From NCBI GenBank assembly GCA_031310005.1, contig CM062379.1, positions 2,418,001 to 2,482,000 of the forward strand: DNA of 64,000 nt, given 5' to 3'. Within the stretch, counting starts at the first letter, position 1; each line of letters starts with the position of its first letter. Positions 48,034 through 59,854 of the stretch are shown here, piece by piece. A program made the translations under genes and the position numbers. The notes beneath the pieces were generated by a model. That model ran no database searches and had not been told where the DNA came from. It saw only the letters and a list, made by a program, of their open reading frames with translations. Source of the stretch: Dactylellina haptotyla. Taxonomy: Eukaryota; Ascomycota; Orbiliomycetes; Orbiliales; Orbiliaceae.

Positions 48034-49115
48034 GCCGTCGCTAATGTTCAAGTAGGGGCGCGAAGGCGGGACGGAGGGATGTTGACGAGGACGATTCCGA
48101 CGTCAGAGGGAGACCTTTCCGAAGCGGTGTTGAGTTGAAGGTGGGATTGAAATCCGTTCCGCGCCTGCCCGAGCCACCGCCGCGTTTCTGTGGCGCACTG
48201 CCAAATTTACGCCTCACAACTATCAAATCTCGCAAATATGCACCTAAGCTACGTCTGTTCGATTCGATTCGCGGATCCCGGTTTGAAGAGAATTGGAACC
48301 CACCTGAACCGGGTACGAATATTCGCTTTCCAGGTTGTATATAACGCAAATCGATTGCAGGCTAAAAATGAAGATTAATTGTCGATTTCCCCGATGAAAT
48401 CAAAATCATCCCTATTCGAATATATTCGAATATATTCACTTCTCGTGAAATACCACCAAGCTAGAAAGAGGAACAAACTACAACAATTTGAGCTAAAAGT
48501 CTCAATCCTGTTTCGGAATTTTAGCGAAGGGCCATGAGCTCGTGAGGAGTAGTCTACATATTTTGAGAGTGAGGGTAGATGTTCAAACTTGCAAGTACTT
48601 GTAGAATAGCAAAGATAAGGATTACAAAGGGAACAACCAAATATCGCGTATCAATTGATCAAGATGATTATCCAATGGCTCGGAAATCTCAATCAGCTTT
48701 CTTATTTATGTATCACGTAGCGAATTGAAGAAGCTGATACCTAGTTTGGTTATCTGCGTGTTTCGCGAGCCAACGCCTGTCCCGTTCAGGTATCCGGTCC
48801 ATAACGGAAATCTCGGAAGGATGGGACCCTTTTCCGCGAGTAAGACTAAACGATGAAACCGCAAACCTAGATTTACACCTGGTAAATAAATAACTTCCCA
48901 CCCTGGTTCAACTTCGGAAGCTTTTATTTTGACCCATTCCTGTACAACATCTCAGCCTTAGCATCTAAATATATATCGATATCAATAGGCATGCGAAACT
49001 CTACCAAAAAAATACACTAATAGAGTTTCGATTACTGCACTGCTTTCTGATAGCATCCTTGCGATTTCGATAATTCGATACCTAGCCCTTTGCATTGCCC
49101 CTCACTAGAACAAGT
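48034..49115. other. Divergent intergenic region, AIM24 / Ras-like gene
   Basis: The first 330 bases are GC-rich (AIM24 leader and promoter), the remainder AT-rich. A short direct repeat of ATTCGAATAT with TTCGAA palindromes lies at 48414-48438. No gene supported. Confidence 0.4.
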
Positions 49116-50049
49116 ATGAGGAAGGGAGAAGATGTACGTATAATTACCGAAATATACAACACTATATAGCGTGGACTAATCATAAAATTATCATAGGATA
49201 AATCACAATTCCTTGAAGAATACAAAATACTGGCAATCGGTGAGCCAAAGGCCGGGAAAACTTCTTTGTTAGAACATATCGCTAGATCTAGCGACTGGGG
49301 GTCTTACTCCTCCGAATGTGCCCAGTTAGATGCGGAAGAAGGTTTGTTGAATGTTTTTGAAGATTTTCCCGTAGCTACATAAGTTGTCCAAGCTAAATTG
49401 TTGGCATATTTCTAGAATACTACAGCGAGGAAAAGGTGTTCGAAGGAGAGAAGGCTCGTATCTGGTTCGTCGAGGACTGTCGCGATCCTGATGTATATTC
49501 TGCCTATCGAGAACAAATGATACGTTCATCGCCCGGGTTTCTTCTCATATACTCAGTTACTTCCAGAACGTCTTTCGACTATATAAAATCAAAGTTGGAT
49601 GCAATTGGGTCGGAAAGAAACGAGAGCTCATTTCGTATATTTATTGTTGCGACCAACTATTCTAAACGCCACAGTGATCATGAACGGGAAATCGAAGTAA
49701 CTCCGGAAGGTAAAGAACATATGATATTTCCTTATTTACCTCCTCCAAGATAGCTATTTACTCATCTTCCAGTTACTAACACTTTTTCTTTTTTTCTTTT
49801 TTTATAGAGGGCCGTGATCTAGCCGAATCTTGGGATTGTCCATTCTTTGAGGTATCTGGAGAGCGCTGTGAGAACGACGGGCCCAAATACCCGCATCCGA
49901 AGGCTGGTAGCTTGTATCATGATTTTCTCTCCGAAATATTTCGAGGGATACGCGAACTTGAAATGCCGAAAAATGGGGATATAGCTACGACAGGCGAAGA
50001 GACCCCATCCTCAAGAACAAGCAGACACGGGAAATGTATAGTGATGTGA
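49116..50049 (+). CDS. Divergent Ras-like small GTPase with CaaX box
   Basis: Small G-protein-like sequence, 232 aa, exons 49116-49133, 49197-49341, 49416-49709, 49808-50049. The P-loop is intact (GEPKAGKT, residues 21-28, followed by SL). Strand features fit Ras (ARIWFVEDCRD where DTAGQE is expected; PGFLLIYSVTSRTSFDYIKSKLDAI, the usual switch II to alpha-3 region). The DxxGQ motif and the NKxD guanine-specificity motif are missing (VATNYSK). The protein ends CIVM, a good CaaX box for prenylation, after a basic and Ser-rich tail. It probably binds membranes and may bind nucleotide poorly or not hydrolyse it. The 6-residue first exon was chosen because it is in frame and the intron has good splice sites. 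Function unknown. Confidence 0.7.
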
Positions 50050-50820
50050 ACGCTTCGCGGATGGGGGCTAGAGGGGATGTGTGCAGATTTACTGGTAGTT
50101 TGAGCAATTTTTATATGTTTTGTGAGGAATATTTTGGTTTATTGAGGTACTGTAATTGTAGTCGGGATCAGAAGATTATGATATCTTAACATACGCACAC
50201 GTCTACGCTTGGCAGATCACAGCGTATTGCTCGAAATTAGCTATGAGGTTTATATTTTATTTGCGATTCAGATATGGTTAGGAGTTTCTTTGCCTAAAAA
50301 CATGACATTATTGCCTTTTACCATAACGTCCCATGGGCAAGAAAAAGGACTCCACTAGCTTTAATCTTTGGATTTACCCATTGAGCGTGATTGTCACCGG
50401 TTCAATCCTGGACGCCGCCAGTTTTCCTTTTGCAATTTTTTTCCATTTTTTAAGTCACAACATCAAACTGTCAAACACTACAACACATCAACACATATGG
50501 TCGCACAAATCCTGGAAGGCTCATGCGACTACGACTTCTGGGAATCTTTAAAAAAAAAGGTTTGTTCTTTGAATAATGGCATTGCCTATTGGTACAAAGG
50601 CTTGATATCAATCAACAAAAAAAACTGCCCCTTGGCCGGTAGTGTGAATGCGAGTAGGAATACATGATTTCCTCTATAATGAAAAAAATTATCAATCACA
50701 TGACAATTGGCACTGCTCTCGTGTCTAGGTTTGAAATATGAGCCATCGAGCACCTGGAGAAATATATAGCTTGTCGGAACAATTGATAAAAGTCGGTTGC
50801 ATAGACACCCAATTTTTGAT
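50050..50820. other. Convergent 3' region, Ras-like / eIF5A
   Basis: 770 bases between the stop codons, AT-rich. A GGTTCAATCC at about 50399 resembles a tRNA B box, but no acceptor stem or A box is present. No gene supported. Confidence 0.45.
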
Positions 50821-51300
50821 TTAATCCTTGACAGCCCTGAAACTCAAGGCCTGCTCATCACCCATAGCTGCAGTGATGTTGACTGTGACTTCGTCTCCGT
50901 TGTCGAAAGCTTCCTGGATATCGTTACCGAGTTGGCCCTCTGGGAGCTTAACATCATTCTTCTCGACACCGTTTTCGTCGAGGAGGTTAAGGAAACCGCC
51001 ATCAATGTTGACAAGCTGGTAGTCGGTACGCTTGACGTTGGGGACATCCATGTTGTGGGTGGAGGGACTCATATCTTCGTACTTCTTGCCGGTGAAAATA
51101 TCGATGGCTGTGAGATTGACCTTGGCGTGACCGTGCTTTCCGGTCTTGGAGGTAGACATGTCCACGATCTTGCATGGGCGGCCCTTCATGACGACGAAAC
51201 CGTTCTTCCTGAGGGCAGAGCACTGCATGGGGTAGGTCAAGGAGGCACCGGCACCGGCGGACTCGAAGGTTTGATTGTGTTGCTCATCGTTGTCAGCCAT
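50821..51300 (-). CDS. Translation factor eIF5A
   Basis: Hypusinated factor that helps ribosomes through proline-rich and other stalling peptides and aids termination. Single coding exon, 159 aa, typical length. The hypusine loop is [12 protein letters not shown] with the modified Lys at residue 55. The N-terminal SH3-like domain ([20 protein letters not shown]) and C-terminal OB fold ([53 protein letters not shown]) are complete. Strong C/G third-position bias and a CT-rich leader fit high expression. The ATG context is CAAAATGG. Deoxyhypusine synthase and hydroxylase are needed in trans and are not in the window. Confidence 0.97.
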   Translation of the reverse strand: MADNDEQHNQTFESAGAGASLTYPMQCSALRKNGFVVMKGRPCKIVDMSTSKTGKHGHAKVNLTAIDIFTGKKYEDMSPSTHNMDVPNVKRTDYQLVNIDGGFLNLLDENGVEKNDVKLPEGQLGNDIQEAFDNGDEVTVNITAAMGDEQALSFRAVKD

Positions 51301-52661
51301 TTTGAAGGAGTTGAGGGGAGGTAATTTAACTCGAAATAAAAAGTTTCTTGAGAAGAGAGGAGAGAGAAGGGGTTCTGGATGAGTGGTGGATGGAAGAAGA
51401 AGTCTTGATCAGGATTCAAAAGTGAAGAAAGAGGTGAAGGGCGATGCGGGGTTGATGTGGCCTGTAGGAAAAGAACCTGCGCAAAGAAAACTTTTTTTTT
51501 CTGACTAACAAAAAACACCACCACCACACAACACAACAGAGTGGGCTGGCTGCGGGGTCGTGTTGTCCGTTCGTTCGCTCGTGTCTGGTGCTGGTTCGAG
51601 CTCTAGTTCTGTCTGTCCATCTCAGCCCTATCTTTTATACTATTCGGTGCCCAGCGGGGTGGGTCAGTCAGGCACGTTTGGGGCATACGCCAGGCATTGC
51701 TGTTCCCTCAGCATACCCACTGATCGACTGCTTGGTTAGCAATGCCGTATTTCTAACTATGTTTCTTCATGTACGATATGGGTTGGCGGCCCTCTTGCAG
51801 GACATGCACAAGCCAATTTATTTGACATGGCCATGGGCAGATGGCAGGTATTCCTACCCACTACCCAGAAACGTTCATTAGGTTCGACGGCGCGATCTCG
51901 AGGTTAGACTACAATTCTCCTATTACTTAAGCACAAAAACAATACCAGAAGAATCTACCTTCGTTCGATGATTCTTAACTTGTTAGTAGAGGCTGCAGAA
52001 ATATCTGCTTATAAATACCGGGAAGCCCATTGGAAATTGCTGGAAACAGTTGAAATATATCGTCAGTTCCATCATCTGTTAGAAGAGTAGAGACACAGCG
52101 TAGACCCGCATTACCATATCCAACGACTCAATTAGATGACCCAAAATACGAACAAACCAGTAGCAGCAGTTTCGATCCCTGAAAATAGGCCGAAATGGTA
52201 CAGACCCATATTTGAGGCCTGCATGGGCACTAGCTTTTGGGGTGGACCCATGCTCGCGATCGTGGTCTCAAAGTGCGAAATAATGCCAAGAATCCGGCTG
52301 CGTTGAATGCCGTCCAGATGCGTGAGAGTACAACGCAACCGTCAACACATCTAAATCCAGTACCCCGGCTACCCATCTCGATATCAGTCCATCTCTCCTG
52401 TCGCCTCACCTCATCCCCATCTGCAACGGCATTATATCCTGCCATATTCCGTCTAGCTAGCTGCGATCCACCCGCCGCACCCTTACAGAGAGACAGTCAG
52501 CCCTTTCTTCTCTCTCAGCCGGGATCGATATTCCCCTGTCACCAAGTCTCGTGTCGCGATCTCATCGCGCGCGTTCCGTAGGCGCAAACCCGCCACCACC
52601 CGAGTTGAACAGTACCCCGAAGCTATAACCTTTAGGTAACCTTCGCACGATACTTAACAAA
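51301..52661. other. Divergent intergenic region, eIF5A / UBP8
   Basis: 1.36 kb. The left third is the eIF5A leader and core promoter; the last ~250 bases are a CT-rich leader for UBP8. Small ORFs between are not convincing. Confidence 0.4.
51632..51639 (-). promoter_or_regulatory. TATA box of eIF5A
   Basis: TATAAAAG on the minus strand, about 330 bases before the eIF5A ATG. The sequence between them is CT-rich and long enough to hide a 5' UTR intron, for example GTTAGT near 51510 to a CAG near 51478. Confidence 0.5.
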
Positions 52662-54677
52662 ATGACGGCCGATAAGAAACCCGCTTCGAGTAAACCTGCT
52701 TCAGTTAAGCCAGCTACCTCCAAACCCGGTACAACCGTCAAGATTCCCACCTTCGGACCGACAATCAACTTAACGGTTCCAAAGAACAAGGCAGTTGGAT
52801 GCGGTGGGTGCTCTAGAAGCTATTCTGAAAGCTAGTGCGCATACACGAATGGAAGATCCTCGTTGCTAATATATCTTCTCTCCCATAGAGCACTTGTTTA
52901 CTTTCTACAAGAAACCCGGCTGGGGAGTCGAGGATACCAAGGACCGATACAATAAGAAACTCGACCAGTTGATCGATTACCGCAAAGAATGTAAAGCATG
53001 TACCACTTGCCACGATACCCCAGCATCGTTATATCTATGTCTGGAGTGCACGGAGTTGAACTGCTTTGAATGTGCAGATCAGCACGCAAAGGGCGAGGAG
53101 CACGAGTTTAGTATGTGTACCCTTGGATTAGCAATTGCCTTGTGGTCACTTAATTTGAGCATTCGATTTAACAACCTTTCTTCTCAGGCCTGAACTATCG
53201 AAATGGTTGGTTTTGGTGTCACACGTGTCGGGACTTTGTATACGACTCAGATCTAGAGCGGGTTCGGTGCGCACATGAGAAAGTCATTGCCGCCACTAGT
53301 AAGTTGATATATCCAGGTCTCAGCGCTTCCTGTGCCTAGCTCATTTTATCATTCTGAAGGTTTCCGAAAGAGAAAGAGGCCCACAGCCGATGAAGCCCGA
53401 TACATCGAGAACAACTCCAACCCTCAGCCATGCAAAGCAACCGGTCTCCGCGGCATGGTCAATTTTGGAAATACGTGCTGGATTAGCGTCTCGTTACTCA
53501 GCCTGCTCCAAAACCCCATCATGAGGAATTTCTTCATGTCACGGCCGCATGAGTATCAGCGCTGCGAGATTGAATACTGTCTAGTCTGCGAACTCGGCCG
53601 GATTTTTGACGCTTTTTATAGTGAAGACAATCTGTCTCCGTTTGCTGCCATGGAGTTCATTATTGCCATCTCGCGGCGTCTGCCAGTAAGCTCCTCTTCG
53701 ATGAACACATACATGCCACGAGGACTTTGGGGCGGGCTAATGACTATTTTAGGGATTCCGTGCGAACGAACAGCAGGACCCCAGCGAGTTTCTCGGATCA
53801 TTATTTAATAAATTATGCGAGGACTTCAATCAAAAAGATTCACCCAACGGCGAGTGCAAGTGTATATTACACCAGGTATTCCACTGGAAGCAAAACGACC
53901 ATAGACACTGCAAGAATTGCAAATCAAAAGCCGCATTAGACAACCTCGGTGGGCAGCTATTGCTATTGAATAGACTCCCGAACAATTGGCGCGATACACA
54001 AAGCGGGAAAAAGCGAAAGGCCGAAACTAAAAACGATAATCCAGTCCCTTCCCTCAAAATGTTTTTCGACGATCACTACAAAAAACAGGATAATGTTCCT
54101 TACACATGCGAAAGTTGTAAAACGTCCGGAAATATCACCCAGTTCTATTCTTTCAAGGGGTTCCCAATGGTTGTAACCTGCTACTTCCCGGTTAGTTCAT
54201 CCCTCTGGCACTTTCTCATAACCCGAAATACATTACTGACAAAATTCTGCGAAAAAAAACAGTGGATGAAGATGATTGAAGACGCTAACAGCGAGCATAT
54301 CGACTTCCCCCTCTCTATTGATCTCAAAGATCTTGCAACTCCAGTGAAGCTTGGGAAATGCAAACCCGATGACGCACCGAGCGTTTGGTATGATCTATTT
54401 TTCACCACAGTTCACCACGGATCCGACAAGGGCGGGCACTATGTCTGCTATTCACGGGACCGAGAAGGACAGGTATGCAAAATATTCAAACTTCTAGATT
54501 TCTTTGACTCTCCTCTCTGCGTATATACACGACCATATACTAACACATTCCCTGATTGTGTAGTGGTACCACTTCAACGACTCCTGCGTTCATCTCTCGT
54601 CTGAAGAAGAAGTGCTGGGGACTACGCCAATAATGATATCGTATATCCTTCGAAAGCTTCCAGAGACGGACGTTTGA
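52662..54677 (+). CDS. UBP8: Ubiquitin-specific protease, SAGA-type Ubp8
   Basis: Deubiquitinase of the SAGA module that removes ubiquitin from histone H2B. Exons 52662-52803, 52889-53110, 53188-53298, 53360-53685, 53753-54190, 54263-54472, 54564-54677 give 520 aa. The N-terminal Lys/Pro/Ser-rich stretch is followed by a zinc-finger UBP domain (CKACTTCHDTPASLYLCLECTELNCFECADQH, then GWFWCHTCRDFVY). The catalytic domain has Cys198 in GMVNFGNTCWISV, QQDPSEFLGSLF, His472 in KGGHYVCYSR and WYHFNDS. The Cys box has Trp where Phe or Tyr is usual. The region after intron 5 lacks the canonical LKRF motif (VVTCYFP|WMKMIEDA), which suggests either divergence or a mis-set splice site. Orthology to Ubp8 rests on domain order and size. 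Confidence 0.82.
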
Positions 54678-55631
54678 AAGCGGATCCGAATCGCAAACTC
54701 CAATTCCACGGAATAATTTTCGGACTTGGACAGTTTTCCTTGTAGAAATTAATGTTATAACGAACTCTTTGTTTTTACCTACTTGGTGTTACTTTCATTG
54801 CCCTTTATATTAATCGATTGATTGGGAGTTTCGGCCTATGGACTTGTTTTATCCCCTCTTGCTCTCATTTTCAGTACGTTTTAGCTTGTATCGCTCTTCG
54901 TGTCATTTACAGCCGAACATATAGATGATTTAATATTGCCATGTTTACTCATAATTGGTGATCCATCGAAGAACCCATAGATATTATTGAATAATTTCGT
55001 TGTAAGTTCGTTTATTCGTATAATCTGTTGTATTCATCCTAAATTCTCAAGCGCCGCCCCAAGCCAGTTTAACAATACAAGCAAAAGTTAAACAAAAAAA
55101 AAGTGAGCAAAACAACCAAATATAAATGAAACAGTCAAAAACTCCAGTCCATGATTTGATAGAACAGAAGCGCAAGGAGAAGTGTATAAAAACAACAACA
55201 GGTTACAAAGAACGGGAATTGTCTTGTGAGCTACCCGGCAATAATTCGAAGCTTGTCGCGGGTCGTTGACAAGACAAAGGGAAGGATATTTATTCTCAAA
55301 CATTTATGAGATAGTCGTCAATTCTTTTCATGTCGTAATCAATGAGCAGTTGAACGAGCGAGTGAGTAAGACGGTGGCATGATACTTTAAACAAGTCTAG
55401 GGAAGGGATTTTTACGCTTTTTCTTGTTTAACTCTTTCATCGGGGCATCCGCTACCTTCCTGAACAATCAAAGAGGATACAAGTAGGAGAAAGAATAAAA
55501 GCATCTGCCTCTTCTTCTTCTTCCCCTTCGCTGTCCATTCCAGGAGTAGCGGTACCCCTAATACTCATCGCGGGTGGCCTTCCGTCAAGGTCGAAATACG
55601 CCTGAGATAGCCCTCTTCGTTTCGCAAAATT
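54678..55631. other. Convergent 3' region, UBP8 / tyrosine phosphatase
   Basis: 950 bases between the stop codons, AT-rich over the first 600 bases. No coding region recognised; probably the two 3' UTRs plus spacer. Confidence 0.45.
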
Positions 55632-57323
55632 CTACTTTGCGGATATGGGTTCCAAAGACGGCCGCCTTGATGCCGTCTTTATACTCGGCGTCCTCATACC
55701 TCCTGGTGTGGACGCAGGTGACAAGAATCTACTCCCAGGCGGAACTCCCAATCTACTCTCCAACTTCTCCCTGACTATTTTGTACAAATACTCGTACTGC
55801 GGCTCCGATTGGACCATATACATCCTCTGCTCTCTTAACCTGTCAACGAGATCGAATATGGGGTCTCCGTTCTCGATATCGTAGGTCCCGTGCTCGATCT
55901 CCGTCAGTAGGTGGTCCAAAGCGATGAACGTGCCGGACCTGCCAACTCCGGCGCTACAATGCACGATCAACGGCGACTCTGCCACTTCGTTCTTAGAATT
56001 CGCCAGTTCGATCAGTTTCATCAGAGCTTCGGAGTCGTTGCCCTCGGGTACGTTCCAGTCCGGCCAGCCTTTAAACAGCATGTGCCAGACGATTTTTGAA
56101 TCCCCGGCCTTCAGTTCCGGCGCAAATCCCTCAGAGTCCGGCTCCGCGGTGTGCGTGCCTTCCAGGACTTTGATCTCTACTTTGCGGAGTTCGGTGCGTG
56201 CGTCCTCATCGTAGGTGTACTCTAACAGGTTGATCTCGAAGATGAAGGGCTCGGTCTCGCCTGGCTCAGGCCTGTCGAAACGGCGAGTGGGCTGGTCCAT
56301 GTCTACAGGGAAGTATTCGTAGCATTTCTCGCGGCCCATTTCGAAGGTTTTGGTGAGCATGACTACAACACCCGGACCGGCGGTTTGCTCCAGGGCCATC
56401 AGCCAAAGGTGGCGGGCCTGGTCTTGTTTCGGTCCCTGGGGAATAGCAATTGATGTTGGTCACTCTGTTTCATCATTCACTCTGTTTCATCATTCACTCT
56501 TTCCTCAAATTCGTTTGTTTTGAGGTATTGCCATGATTGGGGAAAATCTATATGCGTACCTGTGTTGCCACATATCGCTTCACAACCCCGGATCTCGGGT
56601 TTTCCAGGGCGATATGGGAGGCATTGATGTAGTCATTGTCTGCAGCGTCGATGCCCAGCTTCACTCTCGTTGAATTCCAGACGTAGATATTTGCGTACCG
56701 GTTGCGGCAGGTGATGTGGTCTCGTTCGTCGATGAAGAAAGGAGAGTTGTTGCCGTTCTTGACACCATCAACCATCCGGTCCCGCTGGCGGGCTTCGAGC
56801 AGCTTGAACTTCTTTGTGACGCCTATGAGTCCCCCGGGAATGAACTGTTAGTAAGAACAGATAATTGACGGATTGGATAGCATCTAGAGGCCTTTTTCTC
56901 GTTCATCCCGAGATCTAGGGACGGGGAATCGGTTGACATACTATTTCTCTCCTGCATTAGAAACTCTGGTAGCTCAGGTACCAGGACCCCACTACCCTCC
57001 TCATTGGACCTAGGAGAAGACGATCGCGCGGGCGAGACAGGAAGCTGGACAGGCGATGAAGCCCGCAGCTTCTTCGAATCGGAGTCTTCGGCCGCCAGCT
57101 TTGGGGATTCGCTGGAAACAACGGTGGAATGGTCTCTTTTGAACACCATATGGGCGACTCGTTTGACTGAGGAGGTCAGGCCGAGGACCTTGACCCTTGT
57201 TCGTGGAGGAGACAGTTTGGGGGATTTCGGTTGGAGGGCGAACAGGGTGTCGTTGTTTGGGTGGGCGAGGGAGGGTTTTATTGGTGTCCAAGCCCAGTTC
57301 GCTGCTGCAGCCCGTTTCCTCAT
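55632..57323 (-). CDS. Classical protein tyrosine phosphatase
   Basis: Dephosphorylates phosphotyrosine, in fungi often on MAP kinases. Exons 57323-56942, 56822-56560, 56435-55632 give 482 aa. The N-terminal ~125 residues are Ser/Pro-rich and probably disordered. The catalytic domain starts PEFLMQERN and has RNRYANIYVWNSTRVKL, DYINASHIAL, YVATQGPKQDQARHLWLM, the WPD loop (Asp341) in GWPDWNVPEG, and the signature HCSAGVGRSGT with Cys375 and Arg381. The Q-loop region is QRMYMVQSEPQYEYLY. All catalytic residues are present. The C-tail is Ser/Arg/Pro-rich. The ATG at 57323 is the first in the open frame; another exon further upstream cannot be excluded. The donor of intron 1 (GTATGT) fits a CTAAC branch site and a CATAG acceptor. 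It may be a homologue of the yeast Ptp1-3 / S. pombe Pyp group. Confidence 0.85.
56460..56501. repeat. 17-bp tandem repeat in the phosphatase intron
   Basis: TCACTCTGTTTCATCAT occurs twice head to tail, followed by a partial third copy (TCACTCT). It lies inside intron 2 (56436-56559) of the phosphatase gene, which may explain why that intron is longer than most. Confidence 0.8.
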
Positions 57324-59854
57324 CCAACGGCGAGAGAGCAACTCGAGACGATGCGGAAGATGGGATTTCGATATTCCCGGGAAGCGGGCGAGAGCTGTAG
57401 ACGAAAACCGGGGAAAGGGAATAATCACTGCGAGAAGAAACGGAGGGAAAGAATGGGCGGTGTTTTTAGGACTAAACAAGTTCAAGCACCTTTCCAAGTT
57501 GAATGCGGATATTTGAGCCCAAGATAGGTGAAAGAAAGAAGGATCTGGCTATCAGAAACAACCAGAAAAGGATTCTGCAGGTTGAAAAGGGCTCTGATAT
57601 CAAATGCTCCAGGCAGAGAGACGACGAGACAGATTTAATCGCCAGACGTTAGAATAGAGAAGGTGCCGGTGTTTTAATTAGTGAGACGGGTTTTATGCGA
57701 GATGAGATATGGTCGTGTGCGCAGGCAAATCGTCAGGCGAAACGAGTGGAAGACGAGTATCTGCGACGAAATAACGAGACAAAATACACCCAACAATTAA
57801 ACTGGGGAAAGTGCGACAAAGATTGATAAACGATATAAAAATATAAAGCATATATCACAATTGTGTGTATAAATGGTAAGGAATGTTCAGAAGTGGAAGG
57901 ATGAGTGCTCCGCTGCACGGATCTCGTTCGAAAGAATGGCGAACGGGTCCCTGATATAGAACCCACGTGGGCGGACAATTCTCGATGACAGAAGTCAAAG
58001 AAAAGAAAAGAAAAGAAAGTAAAATACCGAAAAAGGGTTCGCGATTTCGGACCCAGTTCGCGGATACGGACAATTCAGTGGCGATCGATATAAAAGAGCA
58101 GGAGTCCCAGCGGGCCCAAGGGGTCGGATGGGATTTCAAAGCAAGAGCGCATACAGGGCAATTTGCAAATGGTCCGAGCTGGTCTTGATACATCTTGCAT
58201 GCTGCATGTCTAATGAAGCGTCTTGGTATGGCTTGTAGGCACCCATCTTTTTTTGTGTCGGTAGATTAATTGCCCCCAGGTGCGCTGGTTGCGGCTTTTC
58301 TCCAGGTCATTGCTCCGGGCGCGTGGAATGCGGTCTCGCTGTGTCCATCCCCATTGTGCGCATCGTGCTATTGTCCCACCGCTCCATGAATCGCGGTGCA
58401 TTGCATTGCCATGTGGTGTCCCAGGTTTCTTTTCTTGGTTGGTGGGTCCCAAGGGATTGGATATGGTTAAATGGCGGTCCCTTGAAACCTGAAACCAGGG
58501 CATGGGCCTCTTGAGATTTACTTCATGTTCGGGTGGCGGCGAGTCCACCTTCGTCAGCGTAGTCGGCACGAAGAATTAGGGTTTTATTCTTCAGATTAAG
58601 ATGAAGAATAATTTAGCACCGGCACACACTTATGCAGACACAAGAAGAAGAAGAGGAACCCAGTTCAGGGGATCTGGGCGTGGACTAGCTATCTCGCCTG
58701 GAGGGCAAGACCCGGCGCTGGTGAGACGAAGGACATGAGCGATGCCCCACTGTGCACCCGCCTGGCTCAATTTCAGCGAAGTATAATCAGAAACGAACAG
58801 CCGCTGTCGCCCTCCATCTCGCCCTCTTATGCACGCCGATTATCCGGTGGCTTTTCTGTGTGATCATGAGTCTTGGAGGTGTATTCACACCGATGATTTC
58901 ACTCAGATTTGTCGAGTATAAAGCCCTCCCGTTATGTCAAGTTGCGCACACTGCCCATGCATAACTGGATTGAGATCGAGTTCATCAGGGTGAGAAGAAT
59001 CGAATCCCTTGTTCCAATTGTCGATTGACGGAGATATCAAAAGAAAAAGAGCGGGTACAGACGAGGTGGTACGTAATGGCGAAGGGGTCCATGGATCTCA
59101 TCTCATTTCGAATTCGCAGTTATGCATGCAGAAAGCGACGATATATATCATATCCAATATATACACGGTGGGGCCTTTGAACTCCGGAACGTTTTGGGGG
59201 TTGCCCTGATTCAACAGCTCGGACCGCCAGTCCAAGCTTCGGATGGAGATATTATTAGAAACAAGGGAACGAACATCGAAGAGGGGCCCTTCCACGTGAT
59301 TTGAACATTCACCTCCGTTCGAGAGAGTGTCCTTGCCGTCCGAATCGACCTTCGCTCTGTGGGCGTCGAGCTACATGTTGCTGTGAGACTCGACCGCGAA
59401 TACGTCGGCAGGGCGAACTCGAATGCAAATGTGCCGCGATGTGTTGGGGCTGCGGTGCCGGGTCTGGTCAAGCCAAGGCTCCAGTGCAGGGGCCAACTCC
59501 AAACATCGTTGAGCCCAGCTGCATCGCCGCTGCATCACCACCTCTCCTTCTCCTCCTTCATCTTCCTCAACCCAACGCCTGCCTTCATCCTGCCGCCTCC
59601 CCTGGACATTAATACCACCAGGAACATCCTCGGGCACAACCTACGGCGTCTCCAGCTCATCGAGAGTCCACGCAGCATTCCTTGCTTGCCCTGTCCAGCT
59701 TACCCGGGAACCACATCCGTGTCTTGCCCTCATCCCAACCTTCCGAAACCGTCACCAAAAAGCACCAGTTTCCGAACAAACCCTTCCGGTCACGACACAT
59801 CCCCCCAATCAACTTTAGCCGTTCCATTCCTCCTCTCCAACGTCACGCCACGCA
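57324..59854. other. Divergent intergenic region, phosphatase / UNC50
   Basis: 2.5 kb upstream region of two genes. It contains a CCCACGTGGG palindrome at 57962-57971, an AAAAG repeat at about 57998-58020, and a CACGTG at about 59293. ORFs at 59301-60009 (+) are CT-rich leader sequence in the wrong frame relative to the UNC50 start. No gene supported. Confidence 0.4.
57962..57971. promoter_or_regulatory. Palindromic E-box CCCACGTGGG
   Basis: A perfect 10-bp palindrome with a CACGTG core, about 640 bases upstream of the phosphatase ATG. CACGTG is bound by fungal bHLH factors such as Cbf1/Pho4-type proteins. Function here is inferred. Confidence 0.35.

Noticed and set aside
50390-50415. GGTTCAATCC tRNA B-box-like sequence
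   Set aside because: Four of five T-stem pairs are possible, but the acceptor stem and A box are missing.
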